From the NCBI RefSeq assembly GCF_018130785.1, contig NZ_JAFCJT010000034.1, positions 1 to 64,000 of the forward strand: a stretch of 64,000 bases of DNA. Reading direction: 5' to 3'. A program made the position numbers and the translations under genes. The DNA is from Bradyrhizobium liaoningense (GTDB lineage Bacteria > Pseudomonadota > Alphaproteobacteria > Rhizobiales > Xanthobacteraceae). Of the stretch, positions 45,201 to 53,126 are shown in pieces (the first letter of the stretch is position 1; every line of letters begins with the position of its first letter). The notes below the pieces were generated by a model. That model was not told where the DNA came from. It worked only from the letters and a program-made list of their open reading frames with translations, and did not search any database.

Positions 45201-45379
45201 CGGCCAGCAACATGACCACGGTTGCCGAAGGCGTGGAGACCGAGGCGCAGCGCGAGATGCTGCGCGCGCTCGGCTGCACGGAGATGCAGGGTTATCTTTT
45301 CAGCAAACCGAAGCCGGCGACCGAGGTGCGAAGGCTGTTCGGCCCGACCGATGCCGCGCCGGTGGCGGCGGTGGCCTGA
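42269..45379 (+). CDS. Membrane Cache-PAS-PAS-GGDEF-EAL cyclic di-GMP protein
   Basis: Large sensor of 1036 residues. A first membrane helix (about 30-55) and a second (about 310-335) enclose a periplasmic dCache-type domain (SVSYLGDIAIYDADGE, VSSRAYFQTFKSDP). Two PAS domains follow, then an intact GGDEF domain (ARLGGDEFAVI; inhibitory site only KxxD) and an EAL domain with CEALLRW, NVSPVQ, EITEAV, DDFGTGYSS, IKID, AEGVE and MQGYLF. Both activities could be present. AGGGAGGGGGG precedes the ATG at 42269. The periplasmic domain would sense a small solute, possibly the ligand carried by the transporter encoded just upstream. It is coupled to the next gene. Confidence 0.92.
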   Translation: MHQVFAGIAAGISLAARGGWEAATRRGPVLWLTLCGVLLVAGIFAVTAMAVGEFRERTLANRERELENTVQLIARHFDQQFQDSDIVAADLIGQMNLPEIASPAMFRERMSGAATNQMLRSKISSVSYLGDIAIYDADGELINWSRAEPLPKINVSSRAYFQTFKSDPMAEPVILESVRSFIIGKWTTVVARRLNGADGTFLGTMVRRIDPDSYREYFASVALAEGTAISLFDREGKMLARYPHVEELIGRNFKDAPLMRKMLAEGGRHTLRVKGPIDGEDRLGSGASLSHFPLVIVATNTTSAALADWRQQTGFMVTTATLSAIVIALILFLIIRQISRQNREAQERIEAERLRLDTALNNMSQGLILYDAAGFIVTCNRRYSEMFGLSHDVIKPGCHIREAMQHRKERGAFGGDVEAFCTDVMRVVAEGKVSNRIHELPNGRAFQVINTPLAQGGWVATIEEITDRRNLEQERDRNYMFLREIIDHIPSQITVKDARTRQYLLINRTAVEQFGQSSEAIVGKTPFDIYPDDAARVVTDDDSKALEAADGLFKDEHAWQSQTKGPRYITSTRIGIRDKSGEPRYLISVVDDVTERRRADEKIAHMAHYDALTDLPNRTLFRDQIERELTKVAGGEQFALLYIDVDEFKGINDSLGHHVGDELLKAIATRLRGCLKRNDLIARLGGDEFAVIQTGIQSSADVLSFVTRIYEAIRQPYHCLGHQLSTDASIGIALAPQDGSDLDQLIKHADLAMYGAKAEGRRTHRFFEPEMDASAKARLTMEQDLRQALVNGGFEIHYQPLVDLRTNDVSGCEALLRWRHPERGWVSPAEFIPIAEDTGLINELGDWVLRMACNEAATWPADVRIAVNVSPVQLKCDTLALRIAGALAASGLAPSRLELEITEAVLIRDDEAALSILHQLRSIGVRIALDDFGTGYSSLSYLKRFPFDKIKIDRCFVADIADESGAPVIVQAVVNIAAASNMTTVAEGVETEAQREMLRALGCTEMQGYLFSKPKPATEVRRLFGPTDAAPVAAVA

Positions 45380-45380
45380 G

Positions 45381-46430
45381 ATGGCGAAGCCCAGGAAAGC
45401 GTCAGCGAAAGCCGTCGACGTCGCGGATTCCTATGCCGTGCGGCTGATGCAGCATCTGGTGGTGCCGACCTTCGTGATCGACCCCAGGCGCCGCGTCGTG
45501 ATCTGGAACAGAGCCTGCGAGCGGCTGACCGGCGTCCCCGCCTCGGAGGTGATCGGCACGACGAAGCACTGGCAGGCCTTCTACGAGACCAGGCGCCCTT
45601 GCCTCGCCGACCTGGTCGCGCTCGACCGTCCCGAGCAGCTCCCGGAGTTTTATTCGGAATATGCCGCACGCGGCCACAACGGGCTCGGCTTTTCCGCGGA
45701 GAACTGGTGCGTGATGCCCAAGCTCGGCAGCCAGCTCTATCTCGCGATCGACGCCGGCCCCATCCACGACGAGGCCGGCCATCTGATCGCCGTGGTGGAG
45801 ACGCTGCGCGACCTCACCGATCAGAAGCGCGCCGAGACGGCGCTCAAGGAGCTCGCGACCAGGGACGGGCTGACCGGCCTGTCGAACCGCCGCTCCTTCG
45901 ACCAGATGCTGATGAGCGAATGGGCCCGCGCCCAGCGGACGCAGAAGCCGATGGCGCTGCTGTTCGTCGACGTCGACCATTTCAAGCTGTTCAACGACCG
46001 GCATGGCCACCAGAGCGGCGACGAATGCCTGCGCGCGGTCGCGGATGTCGTCAGCCGCCACGCCCTGCGCCCGCTCGACCTCGCCAGCCGCTATGGCGGG
46101 GAAGAGTTCGCGCTGATCCTGCCGGACATGGATTGCGATGCCGCCTGCGCCAGCGCCGAGGAGATCCGCCGTGCCGTGATGGCCTTGGGGATCGCGCACG
46201 GCGCCGAGGGCGCCGGCGACCACGTCACCCTCCGCGTCGGCGTCGCCAGCCATATCCCCGGCGAGGCCGACGGCAATCCCGACCGCCTGCTGGGCGCGGC
46301 CGACGAGGCGCTCTATGCCGCCAAACGGCTCAGCCGCAACCGCGTCATCTGCGCCGAACGCGCGCTCGCCGAATTCGCAGGCCTCGGCCGGGAGCCGGTT
46401 CCTGGCCGCGCCGCCCGCAAATCGGCATGA
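45381..46430 (+). CDS. PAS-GGDEF diguanylate cyclase
   Basis: Cytoplasmic diguanylate cyclase of 349 residues. A PAS domain (about 20-155, VVPTFVIDPRRRVVIWN) is followed by a GGDEF domain with the active form YGGEEFALIL and an intact inhibitory RxxD (RPLD). This should make c-di-GMP with product feedback. The ATG is one base after the stop of the preceding GGDEF-EAL gene, so the two are translationally coupled and probably act on the same local pool. It ends 60 bases ahead of the tRNA gene. Confidence 0.92.
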   Translation: MAKPRKASAKAVDVADSYAVRLMQHLVVPTFVIDPRRRVVIWNRACERLTGVPASEVIGTTKHWQAFYETRRPCLADLVALDRPEQLPEFYSEYAARGHNGLGFSAENWCVMPKLGSQLYLAIDAGPIHDEAGHLIAVVETLRDLTDQKRAETALKELATRDGLTGLSNRRSFDQMLMSEWARAQRTQKPMALLFVDVDHFKLFNDRHGHQSGDECLRAVADVVSRHALRPLDLASRYGGEEFALILPDMDCDAACASAEEIRRAVMALGIAHGAEGAGDHVTLRVGVASHIPGEADGNPDRLLGAADEALYAAKRLSRNRVICAERALAEFAGLGREPVPGRAARKSA

Positions 46431-46490
46431 AATCTCCCGGCGAGAAGCGGTTGCCCGCCCCCCGCCAATCGGCTAAATGAACCTCGACTA

Positions 46491-46567
46491 GCACCCGTAG
46501 CTCAGCTGGATAGAGCGTTGCCCTCCGAAGGCAAAGGTCACACGTTCGAATCGTGTCGGGTGCGCCA
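46491..46567 (+). tRNA. tRNA-Arg (anticodon CCG)
   Basis: A 77-base cloverleaf. The acceptor arms are GCACCCG and CGGGTGC, the D arm is GCTC/GAGC, the anticodon stem is TTGCC/GGCAA with loop CTCCGAA, and the T arm is CACACG/CGTGTC-like with TTCGAAT. The CCA end is encoded. It reads the CGG codon. No integrase or repeat of the 3' end is seen nearby, so it has not been used for integration within this window. Confidence 0.97.
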
Positions 46568-46674
46568 TCCTGTGGCGCAGTTTTCCCAATCAACTCCTGC
46601 CCGGCGCGCGGCCGCCAACGGTTAGTGCCTCGCGTGCACTAACGCGAGACGTCTGCTCGACCCGGAGCACGCGC

Positions 46675-46884
46675 TCACGTCAGCATCGAGATGATCGACT
46701 GGATCTGGTCGGAGGCGGACGTCACCAGACCGTCGTATGACGTCTGGCCGTGCGCGGCAGCCTTCAGGATGCATTCGGCTACGGCCGCTTTCAGACCGAA
46801 CACCGACTGATGGGCCGGCACGCTCGCCATCACGGTCTCGAGGGCCTGGCGCATGGTCCGAATGAGCTCGGAGCTGTATTGCAT
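46675..46884 (-). CDS. Small hypothetical protein, 69 residues
   Basis: A short helical protein that begins MQYSSELIRTMRQALETVM and ends YDGLVTSASDQIQSIISML. From memory, proteins of this form (a helix with LIRxMRxxLxxVM, then AxxxILKAAAxGQTSYDGL) are common single genes in rhizobia, with no known function. GGAGG precedes the ATG at a good distance, so the gene is real despite its size. It lies between the tRNA and tspO. Confidence 0.75.
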   Translation of the reverse strand: MQYSSELIRTMRQALETVMASVPAHQSVFGLKAAVAECILKAAAHGQTSYDGLVTSASDQIQSIISMLT

Positions 46885-46978
46885 TGGCTGTCCTCCGCGC
46901 TCCCATATAGGAACGCGCGCCTAGGCTCGCCACTCACAAGCCTGAGATTGCTCTTTGATGAACCTTGGACAGATCGCC

Positions 46979-47422
46979 TCAATTCAAGCGCCAGATGGCC
47001 GCATTGAGCATGCTGGCAAAGGCGACCCAGGCTGCGTAAGGCACGAACAACGCGGCGGCCAGCCTGTCCCGTGACATCTCGAGACTGATGTAGGTCACGA
47101 TCGCGACGAACAGGCAAATGAGTATGACGAGCGCGGCTCCGATCTGGTGCATCGTGAACATCACCGGGGACCAGACGAAATTGAGCGCCAGCTGCGCGGC
47201 CCAGACCTGCATCGCTCGACCCGATGGCTCACGGCGAAAAGTCCGCCAGCCCGCAGCCGCGATCATGATGTAAAGGATAGTCCACGCCACCGGGAACGCC
47301 CAGTTCGGCGGCACGAAACCCGGCTTGGCAAGGGCCGCATACCATTCTCCTGGAAGATTGGTCGCACCGATCAACCAGCCGATGCCGACCACAGCGACGA
47401 CGAAGACCAATAACTGAAGCAT
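46979..47422 (-). CDS. tspO: TspO/MBR family protein (tryptophan-rich sensory protein)
   Basis: Membrane protein of 147 residues with five transmembrane helices. Family motifs are the WYAALAKPGFVPPNWAFPVAWTILY segment in two parts (KPGFVPPNWAF, then AWTILY), ALNFVWSPVMF and YAAWVAFASMLNAAIW. TspO binds porphyrins and regulates tetrapyrrole use under oxygen or stress in other alphaproteobacteria. GAGG lies six bases ahead of the ATG. It is divergent from dinB with only 43 bases between the start codons, so the promoters must overlap. Confidence 0.93.
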   Translation of the reverse strand: MLQLLVFVVAVVGIGWLIGATNLPGEWYAALAKPGFVPPNWAFPVAWTILYIMIAAAGWRTFRREPSGRAMQVWAAQLALNFVWSPVMFTMHQIGAALVILICLFVAIVTYISLEMSRDRLAAALFVPYAAWVAFASMLNAAIWRLN

Positions 47423-47465
47423 CCATCACCTCGCGCTTCGCTCTGCGCAATTGTATCATCCTTCC

Positions 47466-48566
47466 ATGAGCGAATCCGGCACGGAGACCGGCGAGGCCCC
47501 GCCCGTCCGCAAGATCATCCATATCGACATGGATGCCTTCTATGCGTCCGTGGAACAGCGCGACAATCCGGACCTGCGCGGGAAGCCGGTCGCAGTCGGC
47601 GGCTCCGCCGAACGCGGCGTCGTCGCGGCCGCCAGCTATGAGGCCCGCAAGTTCGGCGTTCGCTCGGCCATGCCGTCGGTGACCGCGAAGCGACAGTGCC
47701 CCGATCTGATCTTCGTCAGGCCGCGCTTCGAGGTCTACAAGGCGATCAGCAGGCAGATCCGCGACATCTTTGCCGAGCACACGCCTGTCATCGAACCGTT
47801 GTCGCTCGACGAAGCCTATCTCGACGTGACGGAAAACCTGCAAGGCATCCCGCTGGCGCGGGACATCGCGCTGCGGATTCGCGAGAAGATCAAAGCCGAG
47901 ACGGGCCTCAATGCTTCGGCGGGCATCTCCTACAACAAGTTTCTGGCCAAGCTCGCCTCCGACCATCGCAAGCCCAACGGTCAGTTCGTGATCTCGCCGG
48001 AGATGGGGCCCGCCTTCGTCGAAGCGCTTCCCGTCGGCAAGTTCCACGGGATAGGCCCGGCGACCAGTGCGAAGATGAATGCGTTCGGCATGTTCACCGG
48101 TCTCGACATCCGCAACCAGACGCTGGAGTTCATGAATGCGAATTTCGGCAAGTCGGGCGCGTATTACTACTGGATCTCCCGCGGTGTCGACGAACGGCCG
48201 GTCCGGGCCAACCGGATCCGCAAGTCCATCGGGGCGGAGAACACGTTCTCGACCGACCTCACCGAATTCGACGCGCTGGTCGCCGAGCTCAGACCTCTCG
48301 TCGACAAGGTCTGGCGCCATTGCGAGGCGACCGGCAACCGGGGCCGCACCGTCACCTTGAAGATAAAGTTTGCCGACTTCGAGATCATCACGCGCAGCAG
48401 GTCCGTCACAACGCCGGTTGCAGGCCGGGACGAGCTGGAACGGCTGGCGTGCGGCCTGCTCGAAGTCGAGATGCCGCTGCCCAACTCCGTCAGGTTGCTG
48501 GGGGTATCGCTGTCTTCCCTCCAGGACGGGGACGATCCGGAGCCGCAGCTGACTTTCGGCATTTGA
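47466..48566 (+). CDS. dinB: DNA polymerase IV (Y-family translesion polymerase)
   Basis: Error-prone polymerase of 366 residues. Active-site motifs are HIDMDAFYASVEQRDNP (first Asp pair), SLDEAYLDVT (second acidic pair) and the ASYEARKFGVRSAMPS fingers region. Helix-hairpin-helix HGIGPATSAKMNAFG follows, then the little finger domain. The C-terminus QLTFGI is a plausible beta-clamp-binding peptide. I saw no LexA-type site in the 43-base divergent gap. Bradyrhizobium often has more than one DinB, so this may not be the only copy. Confidence 0.94.
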   Translation: MSESGTETGEAPPVRKIIHIDMDAFYASVEQRDNPDLRGKPVAVGGSAERGVVAAASYEARKFGVRSAMPSVTAKRQCPDLIFVRPRFEVYKAISRQIRDIFAEHTPVIEPLSLDEAYLDVTENLQGIPLARDIALRIREKIKAETGLNASAGISYNKFLAKLASDHRKPNGQFVISPEMGPAFVEALPVGKFHGIGPATSAKMNAFGMFTGLDIRNQTLEFMNANFGKSGAYYYWISRGVDERPVRANRIRKSIGAENTFSTDLTEFDALVAELRPLVDKVWRHCEATGNRGRTVTLKIKFADFEIITRSRSVTTPVAGRDELERLACGLLEVEMPLPNSVRLLGVSLSSLQDGDDPEPQLTFGI

Positions 48567-48670
48567 ACCAGGCTGGAAGAGCCCCCGGCGGACGCGACAT
48601 CTTTATCCGGGACGCGGCTCCAAACCTGTCGTAGAGACATCCAATACGCTTTTTCGCGATTGATGTTGGA

Positions 48671-50083
48671 ATGCTTGCTCTATTGATACGCCTGGGATTG
48701 CGCTTTGAAGATCGCATCGAGGAGCGGCGGTTCGTCGACCAATACGTCCGCGGCAGTCTCGGGTGGACGCAGATCGCGATGCTGCTCGGCGCCGCCACCT
48801 ATGCCGGCTATACCATCTGGGATTGGGTGCTCTACCCCGAAGTCGTTCCGACCACGCTCGCCATCCGCGGCGGCACTGCACTGTTCGTGCTGCTGCCTTT
48901 GACCGCGCTGCTGTCACGGCGATGGATGAAGCCGTGGGCGGAGACGATCTTCCTCGTCTATTGCGTCATTCCCGGCTGCATCCTGCCGAGCATCTATCTT
49001 GTGCTGCCGTCAGGCTTCACGTTTGCCGCGCCCGGGATGATGATGATCATCCTGTTCGTCTCGACCATGCTGCCATTGCGGATCGGCTCGCTGGCGATTT
49101 TCTGCGCGCTGTCGTGGGTGGCGCTGATCGTCGCCGAGACGTTCGCGCCGACGCTGCCGACGGGCCTGAGATTCATCAATCATTCCCTTGTCGGGAACGC
49201 TTACGCATTATCGCTCTACGCCGTGGCTGCGCGCGAGTATCGCGCGCGGAAGCAGTTCCGAACGTCCGAGGCACTGCAACGGGAAAAGGAGCGGTCGGAG
49301 GCATCGCTACGCGATCTGCGCGCGACCCAGGAGCACCTCGTGCAGGCGGAAAAGCTCGCCTCGCTCGGGCAATTGGTGGCAGGTGTCGCGCACGAGGTCA
49401 GCACGCCGCTCGGGCTGGCCCTGACGACATCGACCACCATGCAGACTGATCTACAGACCATGGCGGATGCGTTGGGCGGAACGTCGGTCCGGCGGTCCGA
49501 TCTGACCAAGGGAATTGACCGGCTCAAGCAGGGCCTCGATCTGACCTTCGACAATTTGCACCGGGCATCTGAAATGGTGCATAGCTTCAGGCAGGTCGCA
49601 GTCAATCAGGCCGACGAGGACCGGCGCACGTTCGAGCTTCGGGATTGGTTGTCCGAATTGATGTCCAAGCTTGGTCCGCTGCTGTCGCACCATGCTTTGG
49701 CGGTCGACGTAAAGTGCCCGGCGGGGATCAGGCTCAACAGCTACCCCGGAGCGCTTGCCCAGGTGATCAGCAATCTTGCTCTGAATGCTGCCGGGCACGC
49801 CTACCCCGACAAAAAAGGCGGCAGGTTTGCAATCACAGTCAGCCAACCGGAGCCGAAATCGGTCCGCCTCGTCTGCGCCGATGAAGGCGTCGGGATCCCC
49901 GATCGACTCCAGGCGCACGTCTTCGATCCGTTCGTCACAACGAGTCGCGAAAGCGGCAATGCAGGCCTGGGGCTCCACATCGCTTTCAATCTGGTGGCGT
50001 CCTCGCTTAACGGGCGCCTGCGACTTGAGAGCAAGGCAGGTCCGGGGACCCAGATCGCCATCGAGATCCCGGTCGAAGCATGA
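48671..50083 (+). CDS. Membrane sensor histidine kinase
   Basis: Sensor kinase of 470 residues with six N-terminal transmembrane helices (about 30-205) that have very short loops, then a coiled coil and a HisKA domain. The H-box is VAGVAHEVSTPLGLALT. The ATPase domain has NLALNAAGHAYP (N-box), DEGVGIP (G1) and GLGLHIAFNLV (G2). There is no response regulator in the neighbourhood. The H-box Ser-Thr-Pro variant of the usual N-P is found in a minority of kinases that act on atypical partners. The signal is unknown; a membrane or redox cue is possible. Confidence 0.88.
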   Translation: MLALLIRLGLRFEDRIEERRFVDQYVRGSLGWTQIAMLLGAATYAGYTIWDWVLYPEVVPTTLAIRGGTALFVLLPLTALLSRRWMKPWAETIFLVYCVIPGCILPSIYLVLPSGFTFAAPGMMMIILFVSTMLPLRIGSLAIFCALSWVALIVAETFAPTLPTGLRFINHSLVGNAYALSLYAVAAREYRARKQFRTSEALQREKERSEASLRDLRATQEHLVQAEKLASLGQLVAGVAHEVSTPLGLALTTSTTMQTDLQTMADALGGTSVRRSDLTKGIDRLKQGLDLTFDNLHRASEMVHSFRQVAVNQADEDRRTFELRDWLSELMSKLGPLLSHHALAVDVKCPAGIRLNSYPGALAQVISNLALNAAGHAYPDKKGGRFAITVSQPEPKSVRLVCADEGVGIPDRLQAHVFDPFVTTSRESGNAGLGLHIAFNLVASSLNGRLRLESKAGPGTQIAIEIPVEA

Positions 50084-50140
50084 GGGTGACGGGATTTTTC
50101 AAACCCGCCACCGATGAGAGTGTCGATCCGCTTGGGCCGA

Positions 50141-50434
50141 TCAATGCCTCACGTGCTCGAACACGACGATCACGCCGGTCGGCTCGGGCTCGTGGGCCAT
50201 CAGGCGTGTCAGGTCGGCGTCGCTCCAGTCGGCGAGGCTGACGACTTCGCCGGTCTGGCGTTCGGCGTTGAGTGACGGCGTGGGCTCGAGGACCTTCAAG
50301 CCCCTCTCATCGACGAAGAAGGTGTGCTCGCCGAACATGCTGTTGAGCTGAGGCATCGCGGGATGCTCGTCGGGCAGCACCTGGGCGCCGAGTTGGTTGA
50401 CAGTCTGCTTCACCTGTTCGGATGTGAGCTTCAT
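50141..50434 (-). CDS. Small hypothetical protein, 97 residues
   Basis: Unrecognised cytoplasmic protein. The first half is helical (MKLTSEQVKQTVNQLG), followed by a strand-rich segment with HTFFVDERGLKVLEP and an acidic stretch ADWSDADLTRLMAHEPEP. No cysteine, membrane helix or known motif is present. GGAG six bases ahead sets the ATG at 50434; a longer form to 50581 is in frame but has no ribosome site. It is convergent with the histidine kinase gene, with 57 bases between. Confidence 0.65.
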   Translation of the reverse strand: MKLTSEQVKQTVNQLGAQVLPDEHPAMPQLNSMFGEHTFFVDERGLKVLEPTPSLNAERQTGEVVSLADWSDADLTRLMAHEPEPTGVIVVFEHVRH

Positions 50435-50640
50435 GGGCTGCTCCGTTTCTGTCGCGTCGGGTTTCATGGGTGTGAGCCAGAACGGGCGTTCCCTGCTCCG
50501 CTGTTCGCCTGGCTCAAATTCCCGAACGGGTGCTGCACACAAATGTTCCGGAAAAATGTATTTCGTGATTGCGCGTTGCACCTGCCGCGCTCACGGCACG
50601 AGATCGCCACACGATCTTCACGATCCAGCGTTCAGCAGCG
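50435..50640. other. Intergenic stretch, 206 bases
   Basis: No gene is supported here. It should carry the promoter of the small gene at 50141-50434 and the 3' end of the DUF1330 transcript. Two TTC-rich CACGATCTTCACGATCC repeats near 50610 were noted without an explanation. Confidence 0.4.
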
Positions 50641-50934
50641 CTAATCGACGGCTTCGACGATCCGGATGTCGCGGTCGGCGCCGTCTCCGAGCAGGTCATG
50701 AGCGACCTTGTAGGCGGGACTTTCATACGCCGCCCTGGCGCGCTCGACGCTGTCGAACTCAATGAGAACGACGCGTTCCATCTGACCATGCTCAAAAGCC
50801 GCAACCGGCATCCCGCGCGCAAGCACGCGTCCACCGGCGGCCTCGATGGCCGGACGTGACAGTTTGGCGTAGGCCGCCATGGCGTCGGGATTCCTGATCG
50901 CGCGGTAGGTGGCAACCCAATAGGCTTTTGCCAT
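50641..50934 (-). CDS. DUF1330 domain-containing protein, short form
   Basis: Protein of 97 residues that fits DUF1330 well: KAYWVATYRAIRNPDAMAAYAKLSRPAIEAAGGRVLARG is typical in layout, followed by RVVLIEFDSVERARAAYESPAY. The conserved pattern suggests the dimeric alpha-beta barrel fold with an active-site pocket of unknown chemistry. AAGGAG is ahead of the ATG at 50934. It sits 25 bases downstream of the glycosylase-like gene and is probably in one operon with it. Confidence 0.87.
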   Translation of the reverse strand: MAKAYWVATYRAIRNPDAMAAYAKLSRPAIEAAGGRVLARGMPVAAFEHGQMERVVLIEFDSVERARAAYESPAYKVAHDLLGDGADRDIRIVEAVD

Positions 50935-50959
50935 TCTTGTTCTCCTTGCTTCTCGTGAC

Positions 50960-51649
50960 TTATTGCTCGCTCCTGACCTCGCCGATCGACAGCGCGCAGA
51001 TGCGTGACAGATATGTGTAGGGCAGACCCGTCTCCTCGGCCCAGGCGTTGAACTGCGCCTGCACCTTGGCGAGATCGCCCTTGGACTTGACCTCTTCGGC
51101 GATGTCGAGGCCGGCATCGCGCAAGCAGGCGACGACGTCCTTGGAGGTGACAAAGCCGTCCCAGCCGACGAAGCGCAGCAGCATCTGGCCGGTGTTGCCA
51201 CCCAGGCGGCTGCCGCGCCTGGTGAGGAGGTCGAGCAGGCCGATCTCGTTGGATGGCGGCCATTTCGCCAGAAACTTGCCGAAGCTGCCGTGCTCTTTCG
51301 CGATCTCCTGGACGAAGCTGGCGTTGTCGCGCACCGACATGATCTTGGCGCCGTTGCGCACGATGCGCGTGTCGCGCAAGAGGCCTTCCCAATAGTCCTC
51401 GGGCTGGAAGGTGAGCTTGGCCGGCTGGAAATCCAGGAACGCCTCTTCAAAGCCGTCCCATTTCGCATCGATCACGCTCCAGGCGAAGCCTGCGCAAAAC
51501 ACCCGCCTGGTCATCTCGGCGAGGATGCGATCGTCGCCGAGCTTGGCCAACCCCTTCAGGTCGGGCTTGTCAGGCATCAGCTTGTCGAGCGCCTTGGGGC
51601 CGCCCTTGCGCTTCTCGGCGCGGGCACGAATGGTCTTGAAGGAGGTCAT
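50960..51649 (-). CDS. DNA-3-methyladenine glycosylase I-like protein
   Basis: Protein of 229 residues that resembles the Tag-type helix-hairpin-helix glycosylase fold. It has FCAGFAWSVIDAKWDGFEEAF (the substrate-pocket helix equivalent), NGAKIMSVRDNASFVQEIAKE and FLAKWPPSNEIGLLDLL. The four-Cys/His zinc site of true Tag is not evident, so it may act on other lesions or not be a glycosylase. The start is the ATG at 51649 (MTSFKTIRARAEKRK); 51694 is an alternative. It heads a two-gene unit with the DUF1330 gene. Confidence 0.72.
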   Translation of the reverse strand: MTSFKTIRARAEKRKGGPKALDKLMPDKPDLKGLAKLGDDRILAEMTRRVFCAGFAWSVIDAKWDGFEEAFLDFQPAKLTFQPEDYWEGLLRDTRIVRNGAKIMSVRDNASFVQEIAKEHGSFGKFLAKWPPSNEIGLLDLLTRRGSRLGGNTGQMLLRFVGWDGFVTSKDVVACLRDAGLDIAEEVKSKGDLAKVQAQFNAWAEETGLPYTYLSRICALSIGEVRSEQ

Positions 51650-51802
51650 GCGGACACCGCGTTGGGGGCAGGCCACGACATCAGAATTCGACAAACTGGT
51701 CCAGCCCCCCGCGATTGACGATAGACGCGGCCATTCTGGTCCGCTTCTTGCTTCGTAGCGACCTGGAATTCCCTGGACATTTCGATCTCGAATGGATTTT
51801 CA

Positions 51803-52630
51803 ATGCGCTGCCTGGTCGTGGCCGACCTGCACTACTCGCTGCCTCAGCTCGACTGGCTGGTCAGCGCGGCGCCGCAATTCGACCTCGTGATCTTTGCCGG
51901 CGATGCGCTCGACATCGGCTCGATGGTGGATTTTCGCGCGCAGATCGTAGTGGTGAAAAAATACCTCGCGCTGCTCGCGACGCGGACCCGCGTGATCCTC
52001 TGCTCCGGCAATCACGACCTCGATGAGCGCAATGCGGAGGGCGAGAAGATCTCGCGCTGGATCTCCGAGGTGCGAGAGCTCGGTATTGCCTGTGACGGCG
52101 ACAGTCTCACCATCGGCGACACGCTGTTCACGGTGTGCCCATGGTGGGACGGCCCGCTGGTCAAGCAGCGCATTGTCGAGCAGTTGCGCGACGCCGCGGC
52201 CAGTCGCCCGCAACGCTGGATCTGGGCGCACCATGCACCGCCGGCGAACTCGCCGACGAGCTGGGGCGGCAAGCGCTTCTTCGGCGATGTCGAGCTGGTG
52301 CAGTGGATCATGCAGTACCAGCCGTCGATGGTGATCTCGGGCCATGTGCATCAGTCGCCCTTCATCACGGATGGCTCGTGGTTCGACCGGCTGGGGCAGA
52401 CCTGGGTGTTCAATGCCGGCCTGCAACCGGGCCGGCCGCCGACGTATATCGTGCTGGATCTCGATGCGAGCAGGGCGTTCTGGCTCGCGGCGGGCGAGGC
52501 GCAGTGGATCGACCTCGACGCGCCGCTGAAACGGCCGGCCTCTTATATCGAGGAACCGCCCGACTGGCTCACGTCCTTGGATCGGATTGCCGATCCGAGC
52601 CTGGCGAGACATCAAGCGGCGGCAGGTTGA
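51803..52630 (+). CDS. Metallophosphoesterase
   Basis: Calcineurin-like phosphoesterase of 275 residues. All metal motifs are present: ADLHYS near the start (D-x-H), FAGDALD (GD), CSGNHDLD (GNHD), WAHHAPP (H) and SGHVHQSP (GHxH). The N-terminus MRCLVVADLHYS shows no signal peptide, so it is cytoplasmic. The substrate is unknown; nucleotides, phospholipids and lipid A precursors are handled by relatives. Its last 62 bases overlap the end of the convergent cNMP-binding gene. Confidence 0.88.
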   Translation: MRCLVVADLHYSLPQLDWLVSAAPQFDLVIFAGDALDIGSMVDFRAQIVVVKKYLALLATRTRVILCSGNHDLDERNAEGEKISRWISEVRELGIACDGDSLTIGDTLFTVCPWWDGPLVKQRIVEQLRDAAASRPQRWIWAHHAPPANSPTSWGGKRFFGDVELVQWIMQYQPSMVISGHVHQSPFITDGSWFDRLGQTWVFNAGLQPGRPPTYIVLDLDASRAFWLAAGEAQWIDLDAPLKRPASYIEEPPDWLTSLDRIADPSLARHQAAAG

Positions 52631-53057
52631 TCATGCTCTGGAGCACCTCGCCAACCATGGCGAGATGCGTGCCGTGGCCGGCATATTGCCGCTTGAGATC
52701 GGCCAAATAGGTGTTGGCTACGTTGAGCCGCTGCGCCAGCGTGCGCGCGAGCAGCAGCGCCACGTCCGGTTTCTGCAAGAGGAATGACGCCGCGTCCTCG
52801 AACTCATAGACGACCGAATCAGAGCAGGCCCGCACCGTTGCGGTATGCGGCAGTCCAAGAAGCACGGACATCTCGCCGAACACGGCACCGGGCTCGGCGA
52901 TGATGGCGACCACCGTATCGCTCTTGAGCACCTCAAGCTTGCCCTCTAGGAGCACGTAGAGGTGACCGCTGCTGGTGCCGCCCTCGGTGACGACGGACGT
53001 GCCGGCCGCAACCTGCCGCTCCGTTCCGCCGGTGCAATGATCCAGAACTGCGCGCAT
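52569..53057 (-). CDS. Stand-alone cyclic nucleotide-binding domain protein
   Basis: Protein of 162 residues with one cNMP-binding (Crp-like) domain and no DNA-binding domain. The fold is visible in VVTEGGTSSGHLYVLLEGKLEVLKSD, the phosphate-binding cassette region AVFGEMSVLLGLPHTATVRA and the C-helix region. GEMS-x-L-x-x-x-x-x-x-x-A is close to the FGE-[AL]-RTA consensus but lacks the Arg, so cyclic nucleotide binding is uncertain. GGGAG is better placed for the ATG at 53057 than for that at 53072. It overlaps the metallophosphatase gene tail to tail. Confidence 0.8.
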   Translation of the reverse strand: MRAVLDHCTGGTERQVAAGTSVVTEGGTSSGHLYVLLEGKLEVLKSDTVVAIIAEPGAVFGEMSVLLGLPHTATVRACSDSVVYEFEDAASFLLQKPDVALLLARTLAQRLNVANTYLADLKRQYAGHGTHLAMVGEVLQSMINLPPLDVSPGSDRQSDPRT

Positions 53058-53126
53058 CGCCGAAGCTCCCATCTCTGGGGATACCCATCGGGCGATACTA
53101 GAGCACGATCCGTGCCACGCGGCAAA

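Noticed and set aside
46491-46700. Possible genomic island attachment site at tRNA-Arg(CCG)
   Set aside because: tRNA-Arg genes are frequent integration targets, but no integrase and no repeat of the tRNA 3' end is seen downstream, and the neighbouring genes have ordinary composition.
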